A stretch of 64,000 nucleotides of DNA from Nitzschia sp. DOCU1 (GCA_951394045.1 OX595997.1:1860001-1924000); one strand, 5' to 3'. Shown: positions 12,410 to 23,170, numbered from the stretch's first letter. A program made the numbers and translations. The notes: a model not told the origin generated them from the sequence alone.

Positions 12410-13358
12410 GAATCGTTGAATAGTAGGGCCACAAATTTTGTTCTTCGACCGATGTGACCCCCAACGCGGTGGCTTCTTTCTTTGTAGTATTGTGCTCGCC
12501 ATTAGTATTTTTTCGTCCTTGACCACAAAGGGTGTGCTCGCCATTAGTTTTTTTCGTCCATGACCACAAAGGGTGTTTGAGAAACATCCCGCCTCGACTT
12601 TGTGTAGTAGCCATACAAGAAAATGGGTCGTCGAAAGACAGCCACGTGAACTTCCATGGGCATGGCATCGGCGATACCGTCTACAACCTTGCAAGAAGCT
12701 AGCACAACCTCGGCTTGATTGAGGGTCCAATATTGATAGCCTTGAGGTTGTAAACGACGTTCCAGAGTATCTTTGGGGTCTCCACCTTGCGTCACATAGG
12801 AATGTCTCGAGTGTCGTTTCCGCTTTTTGGCTTCTATAATGCTATTGCGATCCAGGAGGGAATGCCCCTTGGCGGGAATGCACAAGATATGAATCGACAA
12901 ATAACCAGCTTGTTCCGCATTTGACAATATGGGCGGTGGGTCGTCTGATATCGACCCGATTTCTTTCAGACGTTGATGCAAGAGGTGCTTTGACTCTAGT
13001 TGAAACGTCGAATAAGGAGACGATGCCATCGTTGATTGATGCCGATATCGCAAGAACACATCACCCCGATCGAGACAGTATGGTTGGAGATTGTAGTAAA
13101 ACGATTCTTGCCCCAGCCCCCATAGGGCTGGCATGCTTTCTCTAAGGATTCCTCAAGAAGTCGAGTTGAAGCCTCTTTCCACAATCCCAGGCAGACGCTG
13201 CAAATTTGTAGTGGCTCGTCTTCTTCATTGCGCAAGAACCCAAGATACAATGCACATTTGGAGCGAAGAAACTCGTTGCTCTTTGTTTCTTCCGCTCCTA
13301 CCCCTTTGGACATGCTCAAGTGTGTCAATGGCAAATCAATAGTGGATGTCGGCATCAT
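12410..13358 (-). pseudogene. PUS10: Pus10-type tRNA pseudouridine synthase, truncated and frameshifted
   Basis: Pus10 makes pseudouridine in the T-arm of tRNA in archaea and eukaryotes. The first frame (from about 13310) contains ICSVCLGLWKE, which fits the N-terminal zinc-binding CxxC of eukaryotic Pus10. The frame changes near 13100 (GGWGKN to SFYYNLQPY). The second frame runs to 12544 and shows RPIFLYGYYTK and RRDVSQTPFVV, the counterpart of the family's GRY.K(Y)SR.L.QTPW segment before the catalytic domain. VTSVEEQ, the next conserved piece, is at about 12440, beyond a stop and a 42-bp tandem duplication. The GRED.DVRMLG catalytic core is not found downstream. The gene has lost its catalytic half. 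Confidence 0.7.
12492..12574. repeat. Tandem duplication of 42 and 41 bp inside the Pus10 relic
   Basis: Two adjacent units each start gtgctcgccattag and end gaccacaaagggt; they differ by one base in a T run and one substitution. The extra unit adds stops in the relic's frame just after the QTPFVV segment. Confidence 0.85.
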
Positions 13359-13651
13359 TTTAAGATCTTTGTGCGGATCGGAGGCATCATCGCGCGATGC
13401 ACGTGCGTTCGACCCATATTAGATCAAAAAGATTTTAGCTCACCTGGAGCGGCCGGAGAAAAGCAGTAGTGGAGGCAACTTCTCTTGAACGCAGCGGCAG
13501 CTGCAGCAGCAAACTACTCAACCGCATACCGGTAGTCCTTCAATGATCTTGCCACACTATCGGCAAATACCACCAACGGTAATGTATTATCCGGGCTATT
13601 CTTATCTGAATGCCTTGCTGCCGCGTTCCAGCTGCGTCGATTTCTTCGGAT

Positions 13652-14111
13652 ATGGGCGGCGATGATCTTCTTTGGCCTCTGCAGACTCCAGGGAAAGTTG
13701 TTAATGTGAATCAATACGTGTCAGGAATGCTGGCGGTTAGTCTGGGGTTGAAGCTAGCGGATGCTGTACGACGAGTTTGCATGTACACCAAAGCTGCTGA
13801 TGTAAACAATGGATTTTACGCATTATTTCGAGGGGTCTTTGCCATTCAGGAGCTTTGTGGAACTGTGGCGGCACTCAACTTGGCCCGACGCGATTTGCTT
13901 GCTCAGAAGATGCCGCTTTGGAAGCTTCTTCCACCGGCCGCCAATACCCATGACATGGCGAACTTTCGAGGCATGAAGGTAGGTTGACGGGGTGGACTTC
14001 GCTCCAATACTCTGAGCAAACCGACTCAATTTGCGTTTCTTGCTCGTTCCTTACTTCTAGCCGGTTTTCAAATGGAATTCAGCGACGCCGTGGTCCGAAA
14101 TGCAATTGTGA
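13652..14111 (+). CDS. Small hypothetical protein with one intron (125 aa)
   Basis: The open frame starting at the ATG at 13652 reads well to 13978. A gtaggt donor at 13979 and a pyrimidine-rich cttctag acceptor ending at 14060 give an 82-bp intron falling exactly between codons. Exon 2 (14061-14111) adds 16 residues and a TGA. The product has alternating hydrophobic and polar stretches (VNQYVSGMLAVSLGLKLADA, then GVFAIQELCGTVAALNLARR) suggesting amphipathic or membrane-associated helices, with no signal peptide. I do not recognise it. It may be the tail of a longer gene, since nothing sharp marks the 5' end. Confidence 0.42.
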
Positions 14112-14159
14112 AGTACAGGCGAAGAACTCCAACGCGGCATCGCAAACCCCGGAGAAGTC

Positions 14160-16345
14160 ATGGGCGGCCCATTCATCTGTGCTATCAATGTCGTCTGACG
14201 TCGAGGTCCTAGACGAAATTCCAGATGTTTCCGTCGATCTGCCCGAAGAAAGTGAGGCGGCGGATACGTGGCATTCCACTGCTGCCAGCTCGACTCCTGC
14301 TGGGAACCATGCCTCCGTCAAGTCGTCGTCATTCTCCTTGCCAGCAGAGGATGCATCGCAAGTTGTCGACTTTTTAACAGTGTATTCCCCAGAACGAATA
14401 CGGGACGAAACCGAACAAGTGTCGTCAAAAGAGGTGGCAGGCCGCTGTACCATGTTGGATCTCATTCGCAGTACATTGCCTCTTAACAACGGGGTAGGCA
14501 TTCGAAGAGAATCGTTCCATCGATACACTTCTGGTTGGACGCTCAAGGCCGGCAAAAAGTGCTTCTTTTACGATTCGCCACTCAGGATTTTCTCGAGAGA
14601 ACCGGCCAGAATCTGGTACTTTTCAAGGCTTAGTAACTGAGGATGTAGCCCCGAGCTACTATTGCGCCGTCCCGATCGCTATCCATTTTGATCGGATCTT
14701 GCGGCGTCTCGATGAACCCCCGAGCTACTATTGCGCCGTCTCGATCGGAATGCATTTTGATCGGATCTTGCGGCGTCTCGATCTCAACAAGAAATATGAT
14801 AATTGCTACTACACAACAGTCGACGCTGTTTAGTAACTGAGGATGTAGCCCCGAGCTATTATTGCGCCGTCCCGATCGGTATGCATTTTGATCGGATCTT
14901 GCGGCGTCTCGATGAACCCCCGAGCTACTATTGCGCCGTCTCGATCGGAATGCATTTTGATCGGATCTTGCGGCGTCTCGATCTCAACAAGAAATATGAT
15001 AATTGCTACTACACAACAGTCGACGCTGTTTTGACCGATGTTCAAGGAATCATGGACAACTGCGTCTTGTACAACGGCCCGGACTCTCAGCTTGTGGTCG
15101 TATGTGGAAATCTCATCCCTGCCCTAAAGAAGCAACTATTGGACGTTGCCTCCGAGCGCGTCAAAGAGATTGCATCGGGAGTCATTGCAGATATAGTACG
15201 AAGAAACAAGAGGCTTGGTTTGGAACAGGGCGAGGCTAGCCCATACGCAGCGTCGAAGATCAATAAAAAGAGTCTGGTGGTACCCGAGTTTGTGAACACA
15301 CCAAACCACGGTCCCCTAAATCGATCGTGGCTTGAGAAACAAATGCCAGACTCGAGTTGGTGCGAAAAGCAGCATGAAGTGGTCAGAACCGATGCCCCAA
15401 TTTGGGTATCTCCAAGCGGGGATTCTGTTTTCTACTCACGATCGCTCCACCCCAAATTTTTTGGAACAATTCTCCCTTGTTTTCGGCAGAGCAGAGCGCA
15501 CTTCCGGTGTTTCAAAGTGAAGTCGCCCCTGGCGAGAGCGCATCGGCAGACAATCCCCAAGTACACGAAGAGGCCACCGCGAAGAGCACCATCATTACAA
15601 TGCCCGTGCCTGAGGAAATCGAAGGCAAATGGATGCGTGCTGTCGTTGTTTCCGTCCGTGCAACGTTTCCTTGCAAATCCGACAAAGACAAGGAGAATGT
15701 GTCCGATACACCTTCCCCAGTTTTGGTCATTCGGCTCGCTTTCAATACGAATGGGTTAATGGGGTACATACTATTTGCTGGATGCCGGAGTTTTCGTCTT
15801 TCCTGCGACCAAGCTGGCCAAACGGAGTTCAAGACCCTGTCGACGAGGATTCGATCCTTCCGGAAGCCACCTTCCAGAATATCCGTCGCCCTCCGTGTTG
15901 GGCATTTCAGTCGACTCTGTGCGCTTCTTGCTAAAGTGCTTCGATATTCTGAAACGTCTTTTGCCTCAGTGGAATGGATCCGGATTATATCGACCGGAAA
16001 TTTTGCTTGGAGAATGCTCAGAATGGGACCATCCGGTTGTCATCACACTCGGGAAGGGTCCTTGCCTACGTTCGAAGATTTACTTTCGTCGGACAGTGCG
16101 CAAGAAGTCGACAAACCAGTCAATACTCGTGGTATCCTGATATAGCTTTCCGGGGGATATTGGCGAGCTCCCACTATTCGCCCCCGAGAAAGCAGGTCAT
16201 GTCGAGCTATAAATCGATGATGGCTTTCCCTTCCGTCTGTTTAGAGTTCGTAAGGCTGCGACTTAAAAACGGATACTATCGACATCTCGTCGCTGCCATC
16301 GTGAATGATTTGCAGGAGGCCTACGTGACAACGTGTCTTTTCTCT
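14160..16345 (+). pseudogene. Double-bromodomain chromatin protein, broken copy 1
   Basis: Read across frames, the segment codes for a chromatin reader. A Ser/Thr- and acid-rich part (14188-14640) ends with a stop. Next comes a bromodomain: SYYCAVPIGMHFDRIL for the ZA loop, then VDAVLTDVQGIMDNCVLYN for the helix carrying the conserved Asn-Cys-x-x-Tyr-Asn acetyl-lysine site (about 14860-15080). A Tudor-like piece follows, with WVSPSGDSVFYSRSLHPKFF near 15400 and a beta-rich part to 15760. After more frame changes, a second bromodomain-like end appears (LEFVRLRLKNGYYR, 16240-16280). The order recalls BRWD/PHIP, but no WD40 repeats are present. Stops, frameshifts and repeat expansions show it is not functional. 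A second copy is at 60020-62165. Confidence 0.68.
14631..15030 (+). repeat. 200-bp tandem duplication within bromodomain copy 1
   Basis: Positions 14631-14830 and 14831-15030 are nearly identical, both starting tagtaactgaggatgtagcc. Each holds two sub-units of about 60 bp that code for the bromodomain ZA-loop segment (SYYCAVPIGMHFDRILRRLD), giving four copies of a piece that should occur once. Confidence 0.88.
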
Positions 16346-16386
16346 TTTCTTGCTTTCTTACCCGGCTTCGCGGAAGAAGAATCAAG

Positions 16387-16566
16387 TGCCGGCGCGGAAT
16401 GAAAAGGCGCCGAGTAGCAACAGCAAGGGATTAAGCCCGGGCAACAGCAAGGGATTAAGTCCGGGCAACAGCAAGACTAGGGAAGGCCGTCGAGATCACT
16501 CTCTAGTAGCTAGAAACTCCTTCCATTTCGAGGACGAGGCCCTTACTACCACCACGGAGCAGCCGA
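16387..16566 (+). repeat. Dispersed repeat R1, copy 2
   Basis: This matches 3671-3818 but carries an internal 24-bp duplication (ggcaacagcaagggattaag twice) and short extra blocks. It lies directly after the bromodomain relic and on its strand. Confidence 0.78.
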
Positions 16567-16849
16567 CTGCAAGCGCAGGCCTTGGGTTGTTCATTTAATG
16601 GTCGAGCATCACCATGGAACTTTGGAGTAGCTGCATCCGAAGGCATTGGAAAGGCAACTACCTTTATCGTTTCCCTACCCTTATTGACTTTCAAATCATG
16701 AACAAAGCATTTGCTCGGCCTGAATTTTACGCCTGTTCCAATGCCAAACGGTTAGAAGAAACTAGGAATGGGCCCTTGACGACGACGCCGGCGGTTTCTC
16801 TGTGATTTTTGCTGGCTTTGGATCCTGTACTTTCAAAGACAGGCACTGA

Positions 16850-17310
16850 AGACGATGATGGCGACGACGAGGATGCTGGTGGGTCATCTTCCGTGTGTTC
16901 CTTGAAATCGAGTGTCCTACACGAAATGATTTCCGTCGCCTCTTCGGCTCCTTCAGCCACACACAAGACTAGAATAGCTTTGTTCGTCGGACCCTGCTGG
17001 ATTCGGCTCCTACGACCCCAATTTGCATCAACTCTTCTTTGGAGAGGAGTTGAGTCTAGCGGTCCGATTCTATACCTGTGGCTACGACGGCTATGCTCCA
17101 GCCGAAACAGTTTGCTACCACTTGAGCAGTCGAGCGCACCGGCAGACTCAATAACCGATGTCGGCGCGTGAAAAGGTACAACGAAAAGCATCGATGGATG
17201 TTGCACGTAAACAACTACTGGGTCAAGAAACACCTTTTCACATTTGCGTTATGGCTTGGATCTTGTTGGACGGTACAGGACTCTACGGTAACCTTGCAAG
17301 TCGATTTCGG
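16850..17310 (+). pseudogene. Skp1-type GlcNAc-transferase (PF11397-like) fragment
   Basis: The frame at about 16984-17151 reads YDPNLHQLFFGEELSLAVRF, then YTCGYDGYAPAETVCYH. This is the hallmark of the cytosolic/secretory GlcNAc-transferase family that includes Skp1 Gnt1: FGEE...aaRlwThGyDfYaP...v.H. The usual Trp-Thr-His-Gly is Tyr-Thr-Cys-Gly here. The frame ends at TAA 17152-17154 and has a TAG upstream at 16975-16977. Neighbouring frames hold an acidic low-complexity stretch (16850-16900) and KRYNEKHRWMLHVNNYW (from 17168), which may belong to it. It is a short relic in wrong frames on both sides. Confidence 0.62.
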
Positions 17311-17989
17311 GGAACGACGTTTCCTGCGAGACGACGTCGCGAATGGGGCCCTTTGCAGCGATGACTTTGTACAGTCGCTGGTTTTGAGCCGGCTCTGGCA
17401 ACTGTGAGTGAAGATTCCTAGTGTCGAGTATTGCCAGCAAGATTTCCCAGCGTTCCAAAGGCCGAGCCAACTCGAATCTGCCAACATTCCGTCAAGAATC
17501 CCATCCATCCATGAATACGTTTGTCGATCAAATCCAGCCCAGGCTCCCGACTTGAAGGTTACCCAGTTTTGCGCTGTAAACTTATCAATCTCAACTTGTG
17601 CAAGTTAAAGAAGGGGACCATGAGATAACAGGGACGTTCAATAGTCCATTGCGGGCTTACGTCGATCCTGTCGATTATATTGATCATTGCGGCGGGCTAC
17701 CATCGATCCTGTCGATTATTGGGTGCCCGACCGGTATCCGTCTCTCGCATTCCTTTGGAACAAGGAGCGGTCATGTTGCTGTGGTCCAGCTGACCTTGTA
17801 TTAGTCGACTGTACGGTGTCTCGGGCAATGACATCATGGCCCCTCTATTGTATACCACGCTGGATCTTGGTAATGTCTATTCTTTTGCACCACGAGGAGA
17901 ATACACGGGGTCAGGGGACGGGGAAGCAAAGTTCGTTCGTTCGTTCTTGCACGTCGCCTTTCGGTATATGATTCAAGTTTCCGAGGAGA

Positions 17990-20266
17990 TGTATCCACCC
18001 AATTGATTGCAATTCGAAAGTACGACGATGAAGCGAACAAGCCGAACCTGACAACAAAGTAGAGAGTGATGTACATGATGCGCAAAAAGGAAGCGTCGCC
18101 GAGAACCGACCCAATCGGTAGCGATCCAAAGTATGACGATGACGCCAAGGCAAATGAGCTGAGCCTGCTGAAGACGACGAGAGTGATCATCACCAATTCA
18201 ACGATTCTACAAGCATCCTTGGGGATGGTAGCTCGTTCGACGAAATCGTGCTCGCAAATTGTACTAGCGTTGGCGAGCTCGCAGAATCGTTTGGCCAGAC
18301 TTTGTTGAACAATGCGAGTGACTGCCCAGCTTATACTGGGTTGGGCTATCTCATTCAATACAACTTTACGGCATTGCACGTCACACCGACCTACATGTCC
18401 TTGGCTACCGAGGGTATCGCACGAGCTGCCCTTTGGGTACGGACGACTTCACAATCCAAACCACTATCCACCCGTTGCCGCTTACCGACTTTGAGAAATC
18501 CATCGCAAAGACGGAAGATGCCTTCACGGCATGGTTTTTGCTAGTTTTGAGTTTCCCATTTATTGCCGGAAGCTTTGGAACATTCATCGTGGCGGAACGC
18601 GAATCCAAGGCCAAGCACTTGCAGACTGTGACGGGAGTCAAGCCTTCGGGATATTGGGTTTCGACGTACCTATGGGACATTGTCAACTACCAGTTTCCTC
18701 TTTGGATCGTCGTGGCGATGTTTTTCATCTTCAAGGTTGATGCTTTCACGACGACCGAGTTTGGAGTCCTTGGCGGGGTGATTTCTGCCATGGTTCTTTA
18801 CGGGCCCGCTGCCGCTGGATACACGTACTGCCTGACCTATCTCTTCAAATCGCCGGCCCTCTGTAACGTCATCTCGATTATCTCTGGATTTTTGATCGGA
18901 ATGGGCGGGCCGGTCACAGTCATTATTCTCACCTTGATCGGGGGAGACCCATACGAACCCAAGCAAAATCTGGTGGATATTGCCAACATCCTGTCTTGGA
19001 TTCTGCGCTTCCATCCTTGCTTCTGCCTCGGACACGCTCTCTACTTTGCTCTCAACATCGACTTTGTGAAGTTCTTGTACCCCGGCTTGACGACCGTTTG
19101 GAGCAAGGAAGTGTTGTTGTACGACGTGGTCTTTTTGGGATGGGAGTCGGTGGTTTACGTCATTCTTGCTATCCAGATCGATATCTGGAGCACTAATCCA
19201 AGTATTGTTTCGGCCTGGAAGAAGTTCACTTGGTGCCTGACGTGCTCGTGGCCGAAATCGTCGGATCGTGACATCACGACGGAACTAGCTGAGGACAGCG
19301 ACGTATTGGCGGAGGAGGAGCGTGTTGGCAGCGGCGGCGCCAATAACGACATTATTGTGTGCGACAAATTGTCGAAGACGTACGACAACGGAAAGAAGGC
19401 AGTCAATAATTTATCTCTGGGTATCCCGCCTGGCCAAGTTTTTGGCTTACTGGGCGTGAACGGGGCGTAAGTTTTGAAGTCTCGGTTTTTGGCTCGAGGC
19501 ACCATGAGTCTCTGTCTCTCACCCTTTACAATCTTGCGTTCGTGTTTGCAGTGGAAAGACGACGACTATGCAGATGCTGACCGCCGAGTTTCCTGCCACT
19601 TCTGGCGACGCGACCCTGGCGGGCTACAGCGTATCAAGGGAGCCTGAAAAGACCCGTCGTCGGGTCGGATACTGTCCTCAGTTCGATGCGCACTTTGCCA
19701 ACATGACCGGGAGAGAGCATGCCGAGCTTTACGCTACGATCAAGGGGATTCCCAGGGAATTCGTCAAGGAGGCGACTTCTGCCAAGCTTGCCCAAGTAGG
19801 TCTTTCGGAATCCGACAGCGATCGCTTGGCCGCAAACCACAGTGGAGGAATGAAGCGTCGTTTGAGTTTTGCATGTGCTACCATTGGTGATCCTCAAATC
19901 GTCTTTTTGGATGAGTGCTCGACCGGAGTGGACCCCGTGGCTCGACGCGAGATTTGGGAAATGGTAAGCAACATGGTTGCCGGGAGAAACGTCGCTCCTG
20001 AAGAACGCACCAGCATCATTTTGACGACGCACAACATGGAAGAATGCGAGGCCTTGTGTCCTCGAATCGGCATCATGGCCAATGGGCGGCTCCGGGCTCT
20101 GGGATCGGCACAGCATCTCAAGAACAAATTCGGCAAAGGATACCAGATAGAGATGAAGTGCAAGCTCGTGGAACGGTCGGATCCTGACTATGTCGAGGTA
20201 GTTTCGAAGCTCGGTCAAGGGCGTTTGAATAGCTCCATGCTGCCGAAGCGGAGAAACTCAAATTAG
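17990..20266 (+). pseudogene. ABCA-subfamily ABC transporter, second half only, frameshifted
   Basis: ABCA proteins are lipid-type transporters with two membrane and two ATPase halves; here one half is readable. The extracellular loop ends with QYNFTALHVTPTYMS (18350-18400). Near 18431-18436 a one-base shift joins it to the membrane part (FLLVLSFPFIAGSFG onwards, several helices, to about 19200). KHLQTVTGVKPSGYW is the ABCA coupling segment. The Walker A motif is split by an 85-bp intron (19467-19551, gtaagt...ttgcag): GVNGA | GKTTT. In exon 2 come the Q loop (YCPQFDA), the signature HSGGMKRRLS, and Walker B FLDECSTGVDP, where Pro is usual in place of Cys. The D-loop and switch His (TTHNMEECE) follow. 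The product ends at 20266 soon after the ATPase domain. The 5' half is missing or scrambled. With one frameshift repaired it would be a half-transporter. Confidence 0.72.
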
Positions 20267-20289
20267 GCACAAACGACCATTAATTTGAT

Positions 20290-20405
20290 AATGCCTGCTG
20301 AAGACGACGAGAGTGATCATCACCAATTCAAGCACAAGAGTGCGGGACCACTGTTTGCGAAGAAAAATATGATACGCAAAACGGAAGCGTCGCCAAGAAC
20401 CGATT
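20290..20405 (+). repeat. Shuffled duplicate of ABCA linker pieces
   Basis: Two short segments match the ABCA relic but in swapped order. The piece cctgctgaagacgacgagag with its flank matches 18166-18205; the piece atgatacgcaaaacggaagc with its flank matches 18075-18110. Between them is a frame reading HKSAGPLFAKK, typical of the start of an ABCA membrane half. This may be the beginning of another, lost ABCA repeat unit. Confidence 0.5.
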
Positions 20406-20409
20406 TGAA

Positions 20410-22570
20410 ATAATAGTAGGACTAGAACGTATTTTGTTCGGAGCAATAATATGTTATGTATCGTGCGAGAAACGATGCAACCTAGCTAGCTACTTCTCTA
20501 CCGGTAGATTTATCATCTATCTATTCATCGAACTTTTGGCTTCGTTTTTGTGTTCTCACACAAAAAGTTACTGAGCCCCACCGCTACGTCAAAGCAGTTC
20601 GATTTCGGAGGGGGTGGGCCACAGCTGCTCCGCCCGGTAGAGACAACAATCCACTTCACTCGACGGCGTGAGCCGATTCCAATTCTCCACGCACCAGCAC
20701 AGGTTACACTTAAACTCTCCGCGACGAGACACGTACGCGAGTGGAGGACGTTTTAAAACCGGAACCACAAACCGGTTGCGTTGATCAGGCTGTTTGTGTG
20801 CGGGGAGAATTGGAATCGGAATCGGGGTCGAGATCACGGATCAGGATCGTTGCTCTGGAAAATGTTGGTATTGTAGAACAACGCCAGACGCCTGCAAAAG
20901 GAGGAAAGAACAAGGTGAGTAGCACTGCGGGAAAGAAATATGATCAAACGGCACCGTCAAGTCGCAAAAACGCAAGTTTGGAGTGCACGTACCGTTCCGA
21001 AGGGCGCCACCACACGAATCATTCCTCCGCCAACACCAACACAACAATCAAACATTTCATCCAACAACTTTCTTCCAGGGTCTGCTTCGGCTCCGTTTGC
21101 CTCAGGGAGCTAGCGTCATGGTTCAACCGAATCAGGAGGGCTCTCCAGAGACTGAGTCCACGTACACCCCCAATATTGGCTTCCTTCAGGACGAGTGTTC
21201 CAGGGCGGTCCGGCACAAACCGGACCTTCACCGTGGATTTCTCCTCCTTCAGGCTGTTATCTCGCTACAGCTGAGCCGCACCATCAAAATGATAGTGATC
21301 GCCGCAGTAGAGGTCTGTTCATAGCAGAGTGAAAAGAAAGTTGATGAAGAAAGCTGATCATCGTACGATGCGGATTGCTCCCTTCGCAAAAAAGTGAGGT
21401 CAATTGAGTGAAAAAGTGATGCATTTGTTGGAAGGAATGCTGAGATCCGAGCCGTTTCTGCTGTGGTTTGCGAGCAGTTTCGTGATTTTTCCCACGATGA
21501 AGCCCCACGGTGGCTGAAAGTAATCCACATTCAAATCCGCCAGTTCGCCAAATCCACAGAATATGGTTTCTGAGGCAAGGGCATAAGCTAGAAAACATTT
21601 GACGCTGTTTGTTAAACACGATTGATATGCCTTACGAATTCAGCCTCTTCAGGGTGGGACGCTGACGTCAACCGCTCGTCGACTAGACGGACTACATCAG
21701 AAAGATAGCAAGATAGAGAAGTGGGCCGATCGCTGTCCAGCTGGATGCTACAATCACACCCAAGCTGTAAACCGCAAGCTATGGTTGATTTGAAGACGCT
21801 TGTAAAGTTTTTGTCAAATTACAATAGGTAGTTAGAAACTTAGTAGCCCTTTTTCAATGCCCTCATCGACCTATGGGAAAAACGGTCGGCCACGCGGTCT
21901 ATCGTGAGTTCGTTTTTTAGATGACGCTAACTCACTCTGTGATCAAAAGGAGACCATGAAAATTTAATCTAGAGTCAATGTCAATATAAAGTACAATATT
22001 GTAGAGAGCGACCTTGCCAGAAAGGGTAAGCAAAGTTAGATTGTAATAGAGGGAAGATGGTCGCCCGCCGTGATTTCACTATAAATTTATGTGTAAGCAG
22101 TCGAGGTAATCAAAATCACTCAAGATCAATTTCCCTTTAAGTAAATGCATATGCCCTCTTGGAGGCAGCCGAGGGGATGCAATGCGATTTCCCGAGATTT
22201 CACTACTCGCAATTTGGTGACACAAGATTTTACAACAAGCGATTTCGCAACAACCGCTTTCGTACTGGGGGCACTTATCGAATCTCAATTCCCTCAGCGA
22301 CGAATAGAGCCGATAGTAGTGCAAAGCATTGCAGCAGAGTACGTAGATAGCTGGCTACTACGGTAGCTACACTACGACTGCAGACTACTGCTAGCTCCCT
22401 TGTCTTACTTTTGTTCTAGCTTCTGTGGTTACGTAAGCCAGACGACCGCAGCTTCCTCACTTCTACAAGCGACGGTATCACGATAATACGAGCATCGTGG
22501 GCTCTCCTCGTTCTTTCTATCGGAGGGATAGTAAAGAACGTACTGTCAGCAGCAACAATCATGACTACTA
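20410..22570. other. No intact gene; scattered small features
   Basis: It holds a perfect 16-bp inverted repeat (ccgattccaattctcc at about 20674 and its complement at about 20803), one CTACCGGTAG (20498), and an open frame at 20741-21274 with no recognisable content. A short pentapeptide-like stretch lies at 22145-22366. The rest shows nothing I can name. Confidence 0.5.
22145..22366 (+). other. Short frame with pentapeptide-like periodicity
   Basis: Residues 18-45 of this 73-codon frame read as consecutive five-residue units with Phe or Leu in the centre: RDFTT, RNLVT, QDFTT, SDFAT, TAFVL. This matches the A(D/N)LXX pentapeptide-repeat pattern for about five or six turns. The frame is short and isolated, so it is either a relic or coincidence from a 15-bp repeat. 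Confidence 0.25.
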
Positions 22571-23170
22571 TTAGCTAGTAACAACTATGTATTGTCTCAT
22601 TCCCTGATATTTGTTGTGGCGACACCGTCCTACCACTTGTTGATATTGGCCGCGAATCGTTCCATTAGCTAGAAGTAGCGTAGGTCTGGGAACGGCCGCC
22701 CGGCCGTTGCAGAGTTCGAGGAGAGAATCGTATCCAATGTTGCTGACTGATGATCCTCGTGGTCCCGCCATCAAGAACAAGTCGCAAGAGTGAGCCATAG
22801 GCGGAGGCTTTGCCAGGCCACTAGCACTGCTACCACTTTGCCGCCGCCTGCTGTCCGACGACGGTAGAACAATGATAGGGGCTTGGGACAAAGAGGAGCT
22901 CGGGGCTAAACCACAAACAGGGGGAGGGGGCGCCATCATTGTCAATGCCATCATGGACGCTGTTGAAGAATCGAGACACATCCATTCCGTGACGAGGAGT
23001 CGAACCAGATCGGCACGAGCATGACGTTTGCTACAACAGTATGCCCGATAACTGCTTTCCAGAGTTTCGATGATGTCCTTGTCCGATTTGGAACGCAGTG
23101 AAACTGGCATGCCCAAGAAGTATCGCAAAGCCCGAATTCGCCTCGTTTCTTCGTCATCGTCATGAATCAT
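22571..23170 (-). CDS. Hypothetical protein (199 aa)
   Basis: This open frame begins at an ATG at 23170 and is acidic at the start (MIHDDDEETRR). A helical-looking part, RALRYFLGMPVSLRSKSDKD, is followed by CCSKRHARADLVRLLVTEWM, then a Pro/Ser/Ala-rich middle and a tail without domains. There is no signal peptide or clear membrane helix. The first 80 residues look protein-like; the rest could be read-through of noncoding DNA. I do not recognise it. Confidence 0.35.
   Translation of the reverse strand: MIHDDDEETRRIRALRYFLGMPVSLRSKSDKDIIETLESSYRAYCCSKRHARADLVRLLVTEWMCLDSSTASMMALTMMAPPPPVCGLAPSSSLSQAPIIVLPSSDSRRRQSGSSASGLAKPPPMAHSCDLFLMAGPRGSSVSNIGYDSLLELCNGRAAVPRPTLLLANGTIRGQYQQVVGRCRHNKYQGMRQYIVVTS

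Noticed and set aside
13984..14187. Extending the bromodomain relic's first frame upstream to 13984
   Set aside because: This part overlaps the intron and second exon of the small gene at 13652-14111 and shows no match to the second bromodomain copy.
16727..17233. Minus-strand frame of 168 codons with a Ser-rich tail
   Set aside because: The plus strand in the same place carries a GlcNAc-transferase motif, and the minus reading has no features.
17834..18379. Hydrophobic minus-strand frame (181 codons) resembling a membrane protein
   Set aside because: It is opposite the ABCA relic; antisense readings of charged coding DNA often look hydrophobic, and the plus strand matches ABCA.
20741..21274. 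Plus-strand open frame of 177 codons, with a possible donor gtgagt near 20911
   Set aside because: No domain, no hydrophobic pattern and no convincing partner exon; the Ser/Arg-rich reading looks like noncoding DNA.
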